A stretch of DNA of 64,000 nucleotides, taken from positions 1 through 64,000 of the forward strand of contig NZ_JAXHDD010000019.1 in the NCBI RefSeq assembly GCF_037072025.1, given 5' to 3'. The DNA is from Pseudogracilibacillus sp037072025. GTDB lineage: Bacteria > Bacillota > Bacilli > Bacillales > Amphibacillaceae. The number at the start of each line of letters is the position of its first letter. Position 1 is the stretch's first letter. The position numbers and the translations under genes are program-made. Shown one piece after another: positions 1 through 6,808 of the stretch. Below the pieces are notes generated by a model that saw nothing but the letters and a program-made list of their open reading frames with translations, was not told the origin of the DNA and made no database searches.

Positions 1-193
1 CGTCCTTGGCTATCTCTACAATTTGAATTAATTGGATAGAAACCCTTACGTTTATAATGGATTTATAAAATGTATACTTTATATAGAAACTCTAGCTTAA
101 TTGCAACCAAAAATATTGATGCTAGTTTAGTTTCACGGATATATCTGGAAATAAGTTATTTTATCCGATATTTATGTTTTTTTCATAATTTAA
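1..193. other. AT-rich stretch without a visible gene
   Basis: No open frame with a ribosome binding site and no recognisable remnant was seen here. It is the left edge of the window, so it may be the upstream region of a gene outside. Confidence 0.4.
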
Positions 194-224
194 GAAGACT
201 CCCCTATCTTAAGAGGAAGTCTTC
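194..224 (-). terminator. terminator-like hairpin behind degV
   Basis: An imperfect inverted repeat (arms gaagactcc and ggaagtcttc) lies just past the stop codon of the DegV gene. The T-run on the minus strand is weak, so termination efficiency is uncertain. Confidence 0.45.
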
Positions 225-227
225 GGT

Positions 228-1142
228 CTAAATTGATTTTCTTTTTCGCATCCTATCTAATGGCTTTACTGAAATTCGTTTTTCATTTTCACCGAAATTA
301 TCTCTTAACCAAGAAACAGCCATTGTTCCATATCCTGTGTGGACTCCGGCAACAGGAACTAATGTCTCAATTGTTACTTTTAGTTGCTGATGAATTTTCT
401 CTAATTCTTCTTTCCAATCTTGAGCCCGTTCTTTTACACCCGCATGCATCACACATATTTCTTTTAAATTATGATTTTTGATCGCCTCTGACATTGTTTG
501 AAAAAGTCGTCGTTGAGCTCTTTTTTTCGTCCGAATTTTTTCATCCACAATTACTTTTCCGTTTTGAAAACGCAATACAAGATTTATATTTAGTAAACTA
601 GCAAATACGGCTTGTGTCGTGCTTACCCTGCCACTTCGTTTTAATTGATTTAAACTTGCTGGGAGTAAATACATTTCGGTTTGCTCTGGATATTCTTGTA
701 ATCTCGTAATAATTTCTTCATACGTTCGCCCTTGTTTTTCAAGTTCAATCCCTTTTTTGATTATTTTACCTAAAGCATATGCTCCTATTTTCGAGTCAAT
801 CACTTCTACCGGAAAACCTGTTTGTATAGATGCATTTATTGAACTTTCATATGTTCCAGTTAGTGCACTTGATGCATGGATAGCTATCCCGTAATCATAC
901 TCCTCATTTAATCTCTCATATAGATCAAGGAACTCACCGTACGCAGGCTGACTCGTTGTTGCACCTTCCCCATGTTTTTTTAACAGTTCATAAAATTTAT
1001 TTTCAGTAAATTCAATATCCTCTTTATATGAAACACCATTTACAATAACATTTAGTGGTAGTACAAATATATTATTACTCTTAATAAATTTTTCTGAAAG
1101 CCCACATGTACTATCAGTAATCCAGGCAAGTTTTTTCATCAT
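228..1142 (-). CDS. DegV family fatty-acid-binding protein
   Basis: This 304-residue protein has the DegV fold signature: an N-terminal 'ITDSTCGL' strand-turn, a 'GATTSQPAYGEF' segment near residue 60, 'ASSALTGTY' near 90, and a C-terminal 'VAGVHTGYGTMAVSW'. DegV proteins bind a fatty acid in a buried cleft; Gram-positive members (FakB) present it to the kinase FakA for acyl-phosphate synthesis. Whether this copy works with FakA cannot be told here. It is slightly longer than usual (about 280 residues) because of a basic tail of some 20 residues ending RMRKRKSI. That tail resembles, at DNA level and partly out of frame, the 3' end of the U32 gene next door. It is monocistronic by spacing. Start chosen at the first Met of the doublet before KKLAWITDST. 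Confidence 0.85.
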   Translation of the reverse strand: MMKKLAWITDSTCGLSEKFIKSNNIFVLPLNVIVNGVSYKEDIEFTENKFYELLKKHGEGATTSQPAYGEFLDLYERLNEEYDYGIAIHASSALTGTYESSINASIQTGFPVEVIDSKIGAYALGKIIKKGIELEKQGRTYEEIITRLQEYPEQTEMYLLPASLNQLKRSGRVSTTQAVFASLLNINLVLRFQNGKVIVDEKIRTKKRAQRRLFQTMSEAIKNHNLKEICVMHAGVKERAQDWKEELEKIHQQLKVTIETLVPVAGVHTGYGTMAVSWLRDNFGENEKRISVKPLDRMRKRKSI

Positions 1143-1342
1143 TATCCCCTTAGTGGTTCACATTTGTTATTCTAATAATATATTTAATTATCAAAATAAG
1201 CAATTACTTATCGGTCTTTACTTAGTCAAGTGTCCAATACACTTGGCTTGTTAGGGATGAAGCGAGCCTCTCTATTCCTTCCACGGCGCATCCCTCCTAC
1301 AGATGGATCTTTGAGAAATAGTATAAGAGCATCCATGGCACC
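1143..1342. other. intergenic stretch, no gene seen
   Basis: The 380-base gap between degV and yrrO holds a short direct repeat and a terminator (listed separately). An open frame on the minus strand (1226-1444) is composed of the repeat and has no ribosome binding site, so I do not count it as a gene. Confidence 0.5.
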
Positions 1343-1429
1343 CTCCATCGGACAAAGACTTTGTTCATAAACGGTGGAAGTTGACCGCAACAACCTCCAC
1401 CGGACAAAGATTTGTTCAAAAGCGGTGAG
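1343..1429. repeat. short direct repeat, two 36-base copies
   Basis: Two imperfect copies at 1343-1378 and 1394-1429 share the pattern cc-ccgg/tcgg-acaaaga-ttgttca-aa-cggtg. A shorter related 'tttgtccg' piece follows at 1431-1438, and 'tttgtccg' recurs at 18511-18518. It looks like degenerate intergenic repeat DNA with no sign of coding. Confidence 0.5.
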
Positions 1430-1451
1430 ATTTGTCCGAGACACCGTTTAT

Positions 1452-1487
1452 TAAAAAAAGAAGCTGCCGGGAGTTTTCTCGACAGCC
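1452..1487 (-). terminator. rho-independent terminator of yrrNO
   Basis: On the minus strand GCTGTCG pairs with CGGCAGC around a short loop, followed by CTTCTTTTTTT. It lies 37 bases past the yrrO stop, as expected for the end of the yrrN-yrrO transcript. Confidence 0.8.
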
Positions 1488-1523
1488 TATGCCCTCATGC
1501 TAGAAGTATTCTACTTTGTTCAT

Positions 1524-2762
1524 TCATTTCCTTTTTCGCATCATATCATGTGGTTTAACAGGACACTCGACTTTCATTTTCACTGTCATCAGTGGATGGC
1601 GTGCACGCTCGATTTCTTCTCCCTTTTCATCCCACAATACATCAATCATTTGTGTATGATGACGAAAGCCAGGTCCATAAAACTCCACTTCATCTCCAAT
1701 GCCAAAACTGTTTCGTTGTTCAATCGTAGCGATGCCTGATTTTTCATCATAATCCAACACTTGTCCGATAAATGTATAACCTGGAATTTTTCTTCTTTTC
1801 CCAAACAATTGTTGATCCTCTGTTGGTACTCCATAGTAAAAACCAGTAGCTAGTTCTCGCTGGGCTACTTTCCAAAGCTCATCTTCCCACTCTTGATTAA
1901 ACGTATAGTTGTCCGGATCTTCGCAAAATGCATTTACCGCACGACTGTAGACATTCGAAACAGTTGACACATAATGGATTGACTTCATCCGTCCTTCAAT
2001 TTTTAAACTGTCAACCCCATTTCGAACAAGGTCTGGAATATGGTGTATCATCGACATATCCACGGCACTCATGGAAAAGGCTTCTTCTGGGTCTCCGGCT
2101 AATAATGATTTTCGTTCTCCCACTTCTGGTATCTCGAACAATTCATATTTCCAACGACATGATTGTGAACATCCCCCGCGGTTTGCATCCCGTGCTGACA
2201 TATGATTGGATAACGTGCAACGACCGGAATATGAAATACACATCGCACCGTGAATAAATGTTTCAATCTCAACATCCGTATTTTGCCGGATTTGCTTAAT
2301 TTCTTCCATACTTACTTCACGAGCTAAAACGACTCTCTCTAATCCCTCAGAATGCCAAAAGTTCAACGTCTCATAATTCGTTGCCGAGGCCTGTGTTGAT
2401 AAGTGAACCGGTAGTCCTGGAGCATCCATCATACAAATTTCCATTAGAGCCGGATCTGATACAATCACCGCATCAATTCCAATGTCTCGAATCTTACGAA
2501 AAAATTCACCCGCCCCTTCAGCATCTTCTTCATGTGTCACCATATTTGCTGCCACATAAACTTTTGCTTGATGCTTTTTGGCGAAATTCACTCCATCTGT
2601 CATTTCCTCATATGAGAAATTTCCTGCCCGGCTCCGTAGCCCGTACGCATTCCCGCCAATGTAAACAGCATCAGCTCCGTAATGAATTGCTGTTTTAAGT
2701 TTCTCTAACGTCCCAGCTGGAGCTAGAACTTCTGGTTTTTTTAGTTTTATTTTTGTTGTCAT
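1524..2762 (-). CDS. yrrO: U32 peptidase-family protein, tRNA 5-hydroxyuridine synthesis (TrhP2/YrrO type)
   Basis: A 412-residue U32 family protein. It starts 'KKPEVLAPAGTLEKLKTAIHYGADAVYIGG' (only part quoted: PEVLAPAGTLEKL), typical of the family. It carries the U32 signature 'EIETFIHGAMCISYSGRC' region near residue 170 and conserved cysteines (CSQSCRW) that probably form an Fe-S site. In B. subtilis YrrO works with YrrN to make 5-hydroxyuridine at tRNA position 34 using prephenate; the collagenase annotation of this family is historical. It lies 12 bases downstream of yrrN, so the two are surely cotranscribed. The usual B. subtilis neighbours yrrM (trmR), udk and greA are not adjacent here. 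The C-terminus ends PHDMMRKRK. Confidence 0.9.
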   Translation of the reverse strand: MTTKIKLKKPEVLAPAGTLEKLKTAIHYGADAVYIGGNAYGLRSRAGNFSYEEMTDGVNFAKKHQAKVYVAANMVTHEEDAEGAGEFFRKIRDIGIDAVIVSDPALMEICMMDAPGLPVHLSTQASATNYETLNFWHSEGLERVVLAREVSMEEIKQIRQNTDVEIETFIHGAMCISYSGRCTLSNHMSARDANRGGCSQSCRWKYELFEIPEVGERKSLLAGDPEEAFSMSAVDMSMIHHIPDLVRNGVDSLKIEGRMKSIHYVSTVSNVYSRAVNAFCEDPDNYTFNQEWEDELWKVAQRELATGFYYGVPTEDQQLFGKRRKIPGYTFIGQVLDYDEKSGIATIEQRNSFGIGDEVEFYGPGFRHHTQMIDVLWDEKGEEIERARHPLMTVKMKVECPVKPHDMMRKRK

Positions 2763-2774
2763 GACTTCTCTCTC

Positions 2775-3695
2775 CTACTGCACTTCACTTGGATGTTTCA
2801 AGAAAAACCCTTCATTTAAAGTTCGTTTTTGTGGATGTAATTTGCATACTTTTTTATTGAAATCCTCTGCAAATTGTTCTGACCAATTCCTTGAATTAAT
2901 TATGTTTTTTGCTTCGACAAATAGTTTAACGATCTCAACGAAATCTTTCCCTCGCGTATAAATTCCGTCTAACTTCCAGCTCGTAAGTTCTGCTTCTGCT
3001 AAATCGTTCAGGTATAATCCAAGATTAATATCATCAGTTGCAAAAATATGCGTACCTTGTGCATCTTCATAAACAGAATAATGTGTGCCTAGTTTTTTTG
3101 ATTCTGCTAGAAAAAGTCCTCTCTCTCTAGACACCGATTCCGCTTGATTTGTAAAATTAAAATAATTTTCTGCTAGAGGACGTTTTGAATGATGGATACA
3201 AGTCGCACCATAAACGAGTACCTCAATTGGAATCTTCACTTGTTCACGCATTTGTTTTAATTCGATAAATGTAAGTTCTCTTGAAAGTACTGCACCAACT
3301 GCTCCACGCTTAGCCCAAAAATTCACTTGCCTCGCACTTGTTACGATTGTCTGAGCATCATAAATAAATGGAAGATCAAGTTCTTCCTTTTTTAGCAAGT
3401 GGATGACACCCGGATCCCCTACAGTGATCTTATCAACTTTAAATTCATGCAGCTTTTTCAAATAAGGTATAATTATTTCAATATGTTCATTATGCATTAG
3501 CGCATTTACCGCAACACAAACCTTTTTTCCATCCTTATGGGCGATTTCTGCTATTTCCTTCAACTCTTTCAGTGAAAAAGATGTAGGCAAACGCAGACCA
3601 AATGCTTCATTTCCGACATACAGCGTGTCAACTCCAACATCAAGCAAATCTTTTGCCTGTTCAACTGATTCTGCAGTTGCTTTGATTTCTATCAT
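2775..3695 (-). CDS. yrrN: U32 peptidase-family protein, tRNA 5-hydroxyuridine synthesis (TrhP1/YrrN type)
   Basis: A 306-residue U32 family protein, shorter than its partner because it lacks the C-terminal beta-barrel extension. It has the family's N-terminal strand and 'VDTLYVGNEAFGLR' near residue 23, the substrate region 'FIYDAQTIVTSARQVNFW' near 115, and 'EVLVYGATCIHHSKRPL' near 160. It lacks the clustered cysteines of YrrO, as does B. subtilis YrrN. It is first gene of a two-gene operon with yrrO (12-base gap). A ribosome binding site (AGAAGGAGAT) sits about 6 bases upstream of the ATG, supporting this start. Confidence 0.9.
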   Translation of the reverse strand: MIEIKATAESVEQAKDLLDVGVDTLYVGNEAFGLRLPTSFSLKELKEIAEIAHKDGKKVCVAVNALMHNEHIEIIIPYLKKLHEFKVDKITVGDPGVIHLLKKEELDLPFIYDAQTIVTSARQVNFWAKRGAVGAVLSRELTFIELKQMREQVKIPIEVLVYGATCIHHSKRPLAENYFNFTNQAESVSRERGLFLAESKKLGTHYSVYEDAQGTHIFATDDINLGLYLNDLAEAELTSWKLDGIYTRGKDFVEIVKLFVEAKNIINSRNWSEQFAEDFNKKVCKLHPQKRTLNEGFFLKHPSEVQ

Positions 3696-3820
3696 CTTAT
3701 TCCATCTCCTTCTATTTTAGCGTATCATAGAAATTAAATTTACAACTTCCAAATTTTTGACAAAATAGCGAGTTTTTAACCTCGCTCTCCTTGCTTAAAT
3801 TTCTATCTGTACAATGATAG

Positions 3821-3979
3821 GAAATAGAAGATGTATTTGGAAAAGAGATAAGGATCGAGCTAGTTATTCGAAAGGCAAAACTTAAAAATAAAGAGAAAGT
3901 AGTAGATATCAGAATTACAGATGGAAAATTTCCACAAATTGCTCCAACTATTAATGAGGAAGGAAACGATTTTAAATGA
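3821..3979 (+). pseudogene. remnant of a cytosine deaminase-like gene, N-terminal end
   Basis: The plus strand frame reads LVIRKAKLKNKEKVVDIRIT...DGKFPQIAPTINEEG before a stop. It matches the N-terminal beta-strands of cytosine deaminase/amidohydrolase proteins, whose usual start is 'iIrNAklrgkeglvDI.IedGKi..I'. No ATG or ribosome binding site precedes it and the catalytic metal-binding domain is missing. I infer the leftover of a deleted gene. The assignment rests on about 40 residues read by eye. Confidence 0.55.
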
Positions 3980-4033
3980 TGATTCTCTTATCATAGGAAT
4001 ATCGTGACCAATTCCATCTTCCCACAAGAAGAA

Positions 4034-4165
4034 CGGTCACGATTAAACTCTAATCGTGACCGCTTTTAATCTACAATTGGAAAAATAGACATGATTTACT
4101 CTTAATTGTGACTGATTATGCTATTATCTGACGAAAACAGGCATGTTTAACTCTAATCGTGACCG
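4034..4165. repeat. perfect inverted repeat with degenerate downstream copies
   Basis: A perfect 12-base inverted repeat (arms cggtcacgatta at 4034-4045 and taatcgtgaccg at 4051-4062) is separated by five bases. The right arm recurs in degenerate form at about 4102-4113 (taattgtgactg) and near-exactly at about 4153-4164. Each is preceded by 'tt-actct', giving a unit of roughly 50 bases. No T-run follows, so it is not a clear terminator. Function unknown; it lies in the 594-base gap downstream of the oxidase genes. Confidence 0.6.
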
Positions 4166-4289
4166 TATTCGCTTCCCCGGACGCCTTAGGTGAACAATTA
4201 ATAAAAATTTTTCCATGATTAAGGATCGTTAACCCTGTGACAGTGATTTCCCGTTTAAGGATAGCGAAGTTGTCTAGAAATATTTAAAA

Positions 4290-5984
4290 TTACCAACTCC
4301 TAAACGGCAGCGCTCCCGGATCATTATTGACCACAATCTGATATATCGGTACAGCATAAGCGATGACGGAAAGAGCAATTGATACTCCGATCCAGACCGA
4401 CCATCTTTCGAGGATTGGTGGTGGATCTTCTGCTTTTTCACGAATTACTCCAATTGGATATTCGATCGTTTTTTCTGACTTTGGAGCAAAAAACAACAGT
4501 TTAATCCAAATGTAAAGCAATAACACGATTGCAATAAACAGAATCACTCCACCTACTCCAATAACTTGCCCATATGACAGCCATGACAATGCAAGCTCAT
4601 GATCTCCATATGTGGAATGGGCGGTTCTTCTTGGAGCACCTTTTAGTCCAGCAAAATGCATAATGATAGCCATTAATATCATTCCAATGCTCCAAAGGAT
4701 AGTTTGAATAATCGCTAATCGATTCAACTGCTTGGTAAAAACACGTTTTGTTAACACCGGAATAAGCCAGTATGAGACAGCGAAAAATGTCAATATGACT
4801 GCAGATCCAACTGTTATATGGAAGTGACCTGTAATAAACCACGTATTATGCACCATCTGGTTTAATTGGTAACTTGAATTAATAATACCACCTGCACCAC
4901 CTGGTATAAAAAAGATCATTCCTACAAATGCAGTTATAAAACGAGCATCTTTCCAAGGAAGTTTTGTTAACCAGCCAAATAAACCTTTTCCTCCTCGTGA
5001 TCTGCCTGCGAGTTCAAATGTAGCAATGATAGAAAAAGCTGTAATTAAGGATGGTACAACAACCATCATCGTTAAAACAACTTGGAGGAATTTCCAAAAT
5101 GATTCTACTCCCGGTTCTGTTAACTGATGATGCAAGCCAACTGGAACAGAAAATAAGATCAACAATATAAAAGTAAGCCGTGGCAGTGAATTACTGAAAA
5201 TTTTCCCACCAACAATTTGCGGGATATTTACATACCAATAAATATATGCTGGTAAAAGCCAGAAGTAGACTAGTGCATGACCAAAATACCAAAATAAAGT
5301 CCTCGTTAATGTAACATCCACTCGTGGTACCCAGCCAAACGCCCAAGGTATAATTAAAAATACAACAGAAACAGCTACAGCAAGACTTGCATGAATCCAC
5401 AAAATTAATGTAGCAACCGTCATATATGCAAATAGTGGTGAAGGCTGTCCTTTATTATTTTTCCTCCAACGTATGTAAGCTATAAACATACCTGCTGATG
5501 AGATCCAACTTCCCACTATTAACATAGCCAGTCCAACATAAAACCATGGAGATGCTTGCATTGGTGTATAAAATGTATAAAGCACTGTACCTTCATTCGC
5601 TAATATAAGAATCGTCGCAATAATCGTTCCAATTGCCATTAAATAAAAACCGATCCATCCTAAGGTTCTAACACTAGGAGTAAGCCTTCCATCTAGGGTT
5701 CGTGTAATCCCAGAAAAAAGATACCCCATGATAAAAAATGTAGTAAAAACAAGGACAAGTAGAACCCCATGTGCGGTTAACAATTGATAGTAAGTCAACC
5801 AATTGGGGAGGGTAATCCAACCGCTTCGCTGCATTATTTGTAATAATCCAGCAAGACCCCCAAGAAAAATTGCAATGATCCCAAACCAAATATAAGCCAT
5901 CATCATATTGGCATCTTTTTTCTCAAAGTCAAAGTCAGTCAATACATTGCCATGTTCATCTTTTTCTACTGCTATATCACTCAT
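4290..5984 (-). CDS. cbaA: ba3-type (class B) haem-copper oxidase subunit I
   Basis: A 564-residue protein with about 13 membrane helices, the catalytic subunit of a terminal oxidase that reduces O2 to water and pumps protons. Visible landmarks are a haem-ligand His in 'LLTAHGVLLVLVF' (residue about 70), and the CuB/cross-link helix 'WYFGHALVYFWLLPAY' (about 233) with the His-x3-Tyr pair. Further on are the His pair 'VGLHHQL' and the two haem ligands in 'NTWFITGHFHITVGSA'. Absence of the A-type D-channel motif and the close match to ba3/b(o/a)3 enzymes place it in class B. The residue after the CuB His is Ala where Pro is usual. It is last in the order IIA-II-I, 15 bases after subunit II. Confidence 0.92.
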   Translation of the reverse strand: MSDIAVEKDEHGNVLTDFDFEKKDANMMMAYIWFGIIAIFLGGLAGLLQIMQRSGWITLPNWLTYYQLLTAHGVLLVLVFTTFFIMGYLFSGITRTLDGRLTPSVRTLGWIGFYLMAIGTIIATILILANEGTVLYTFYTPMQASPWFYVGLAMLIVGSWISSAGMFIAYIRWRKNNKGQPSPLFAYMTVATLILWIHASLAVAVSVVFLIIPWAFGWVPRVDVTLTRTLFWYFGHALVYFWLLPAYIYWYVNIPQIVGGKIFSNSLPRLTFILLILFSVPVGLHHQLTEPGVESFWKFLQVVLTMMVVVPSLITAFSIIATFELAGRSRGGKGLFGWLTKLPWKDARFITAFVGMIFFIPGGAGGIINSSYQLNQMVHNTWFITGHFHITVGSAVILTFFAVSYWLIPVLTKRVFTKQLNRLAIIQTILWSIGMILMAIIMHFAGLKGAPRRTAHSTYGDHELALSWLSYGQVIGVGGVILFIAIVLLLYIWIKLLFFAPKSEKTIEYPIGVIREKAEDPPPILERWSVWIGVSIALSVIAYAVPIYQIVVNNDPGALPFRSW

Positions 5985-5999
5985 AGTTGATACTCCTCT

Positions 6000-6470
6000 C
6001 TAAACATCTTCCACAACAATTTTTCCATACATCACTTCATGACCTATTCCACAATATTCATGACATAAAAATAAATACTCCCCAGGTTCATGAAAGGTTT
6101 GTGAATATTCCGCGACATGTCCTGGAACAAGCATCAAATTTGTTGGAGTTCCAGGTATATGGAAACCGTGAACAACGTCTTTTGTTGTAACCTCAAAATG
6201 AACTGTCGATCCGACTGGTACAGTAATTGTATTTGGATCATAACCAAACACAAAAGAAAGAATCGTAGCTTTATATTCATTTGGACCAATTTGTTCAAGA
6301 CCAGGATTATCAAACGGCGCTTGTGCCTCGACTTTGTCTGGCTCAATCGTCGTCTGCATCCCATCAGGTGGATTCAATCCCATCCCAACCGCCATCACAC
6401 CTGTAATTATTAAAAATAAAACGAGCGATCCAGAACCAATCGCTAGCCATATTTTCTCAAGTTTAGGCAT
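6000..6470 (-). CDS. cbaB: ba3-type oxidase subunit II (CuA protein)
   Basis: A 156-residue protein with one N-terminal membrane anchor and a cupredoxin domain carrying the binuclear CuA centre. The ligands are visible: His in 'VVHGFHIPGT', then the 'CHEYCGIGHEVM' motif. The longest frame starts further upstream, but that extension is the tail of the overlapping small IIA gene in another frame. The ATG at 6468-6470 has an AAGGAGT site 9 bases before it and begins MPKLEKIW, so I use it. It passes electrons from cytochrome c to subunit I. The spacing of 15 bases to cbaA and 19 bases from the IIA gene indicates one operon. Confidence 0.92.
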   Translation of the reverse strand: MPKLEKIWLAIGSGSLVLFLIITGVMAVGMGLNPPDGMQTTIEPDKVEAQAPFDNPGLEQIGPNEYKATILSFVFGYDPNTITVPVGSTVHFEVTTKDVVHGFHIPGTPTNLMLVPGHVAEYSQTFHEPGEYLFLCHEYCGIGHEVMYGKIVVEDV

Positions 6471-6489
6471 ATTAAATATAACTCCTTCA

Positions 6490-6633
6490 TTAAAATGTTG
6501 TAATATAGTAATAAAAAATTCCAAACCATGACAACATGATAAAAACCCCGATAAAAATAACAGTAACAAACGTACCTTTTAATCTCTCGTCGTATTGTTC
6601 TGCAGATGATTTTTCATCAGTTTGTTTACCCAA
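6490..6633 (-). CDS. cytochrome c oxidase subunit IIA-like small protein
   Basis: A 47-residue gene too short for ordinary gene finders. It has a hydrophilic N-terminus and one membrane helix (TFVTVIFIGVFIMLSWFGIF) in the 'LKGTFv.v..lG.FI.lSW.giF' pattern of ba3-oxidase subunit IIA proteins. It lies directly upstream of cbaB, the expected position, with stop and the cbaB ribosome binding site nearly overlapping. I chose the TTG at 6631-6633 because GAGGGAG precedes it. An in-frame ATG at 6649-6651 would add six residues but has no ribosome binding site. It completes a three-subunit enzyme. Confidence 0.8.
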   Translation of the reverse strand: MGKQTDEKSSAEQYDERLKGTFVTVIFIGVFIMLSWFGIFYYYITTF

Positions 6634-6771
6634 TTTATCTCCCTCTCTCATACGTAAATACTATTGGTAGTATGTGTAAAAAACTTCCTAATATTCACAT
6701 TTTATTAAAAAACGTCCTTCATAAATCGATTTAACTTACTCGCGCCTACACTCCACTGAATAACTTCGCAA

Positions 6772-6798
6772 TAAAAAAACGACCCTTTAGGATCGCTT
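6772..6798 (-). terminator. terminator between copA and the oxidase genes
   Basis: On the minus strand GCGATCC and GGGTCGT form a stem (two wobble pairs) with a TAAA loop followed by TTTTTTT. It lies just past the copA stop and before the IIA gene, so copA is probably a separate transcript from the oxidase operon. Confidence 0.75.
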
Positions 6799-6808
6799 CA
6801 TGAACATC

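Noticed and set aside
1226..1444. Open frame of 72 codons on the minus strand
   Set aside because: It is made of the short direct repeats, has no ribosome binding site and no protein-like composition.
6000..6569. Longer cbaB start giving a Cys-rich N-terminus
   Set aside because: The extra 33 residues are the out-of-frame reading of the IIA gene, and the ATG at 6470 has a proper ribosome binding site.
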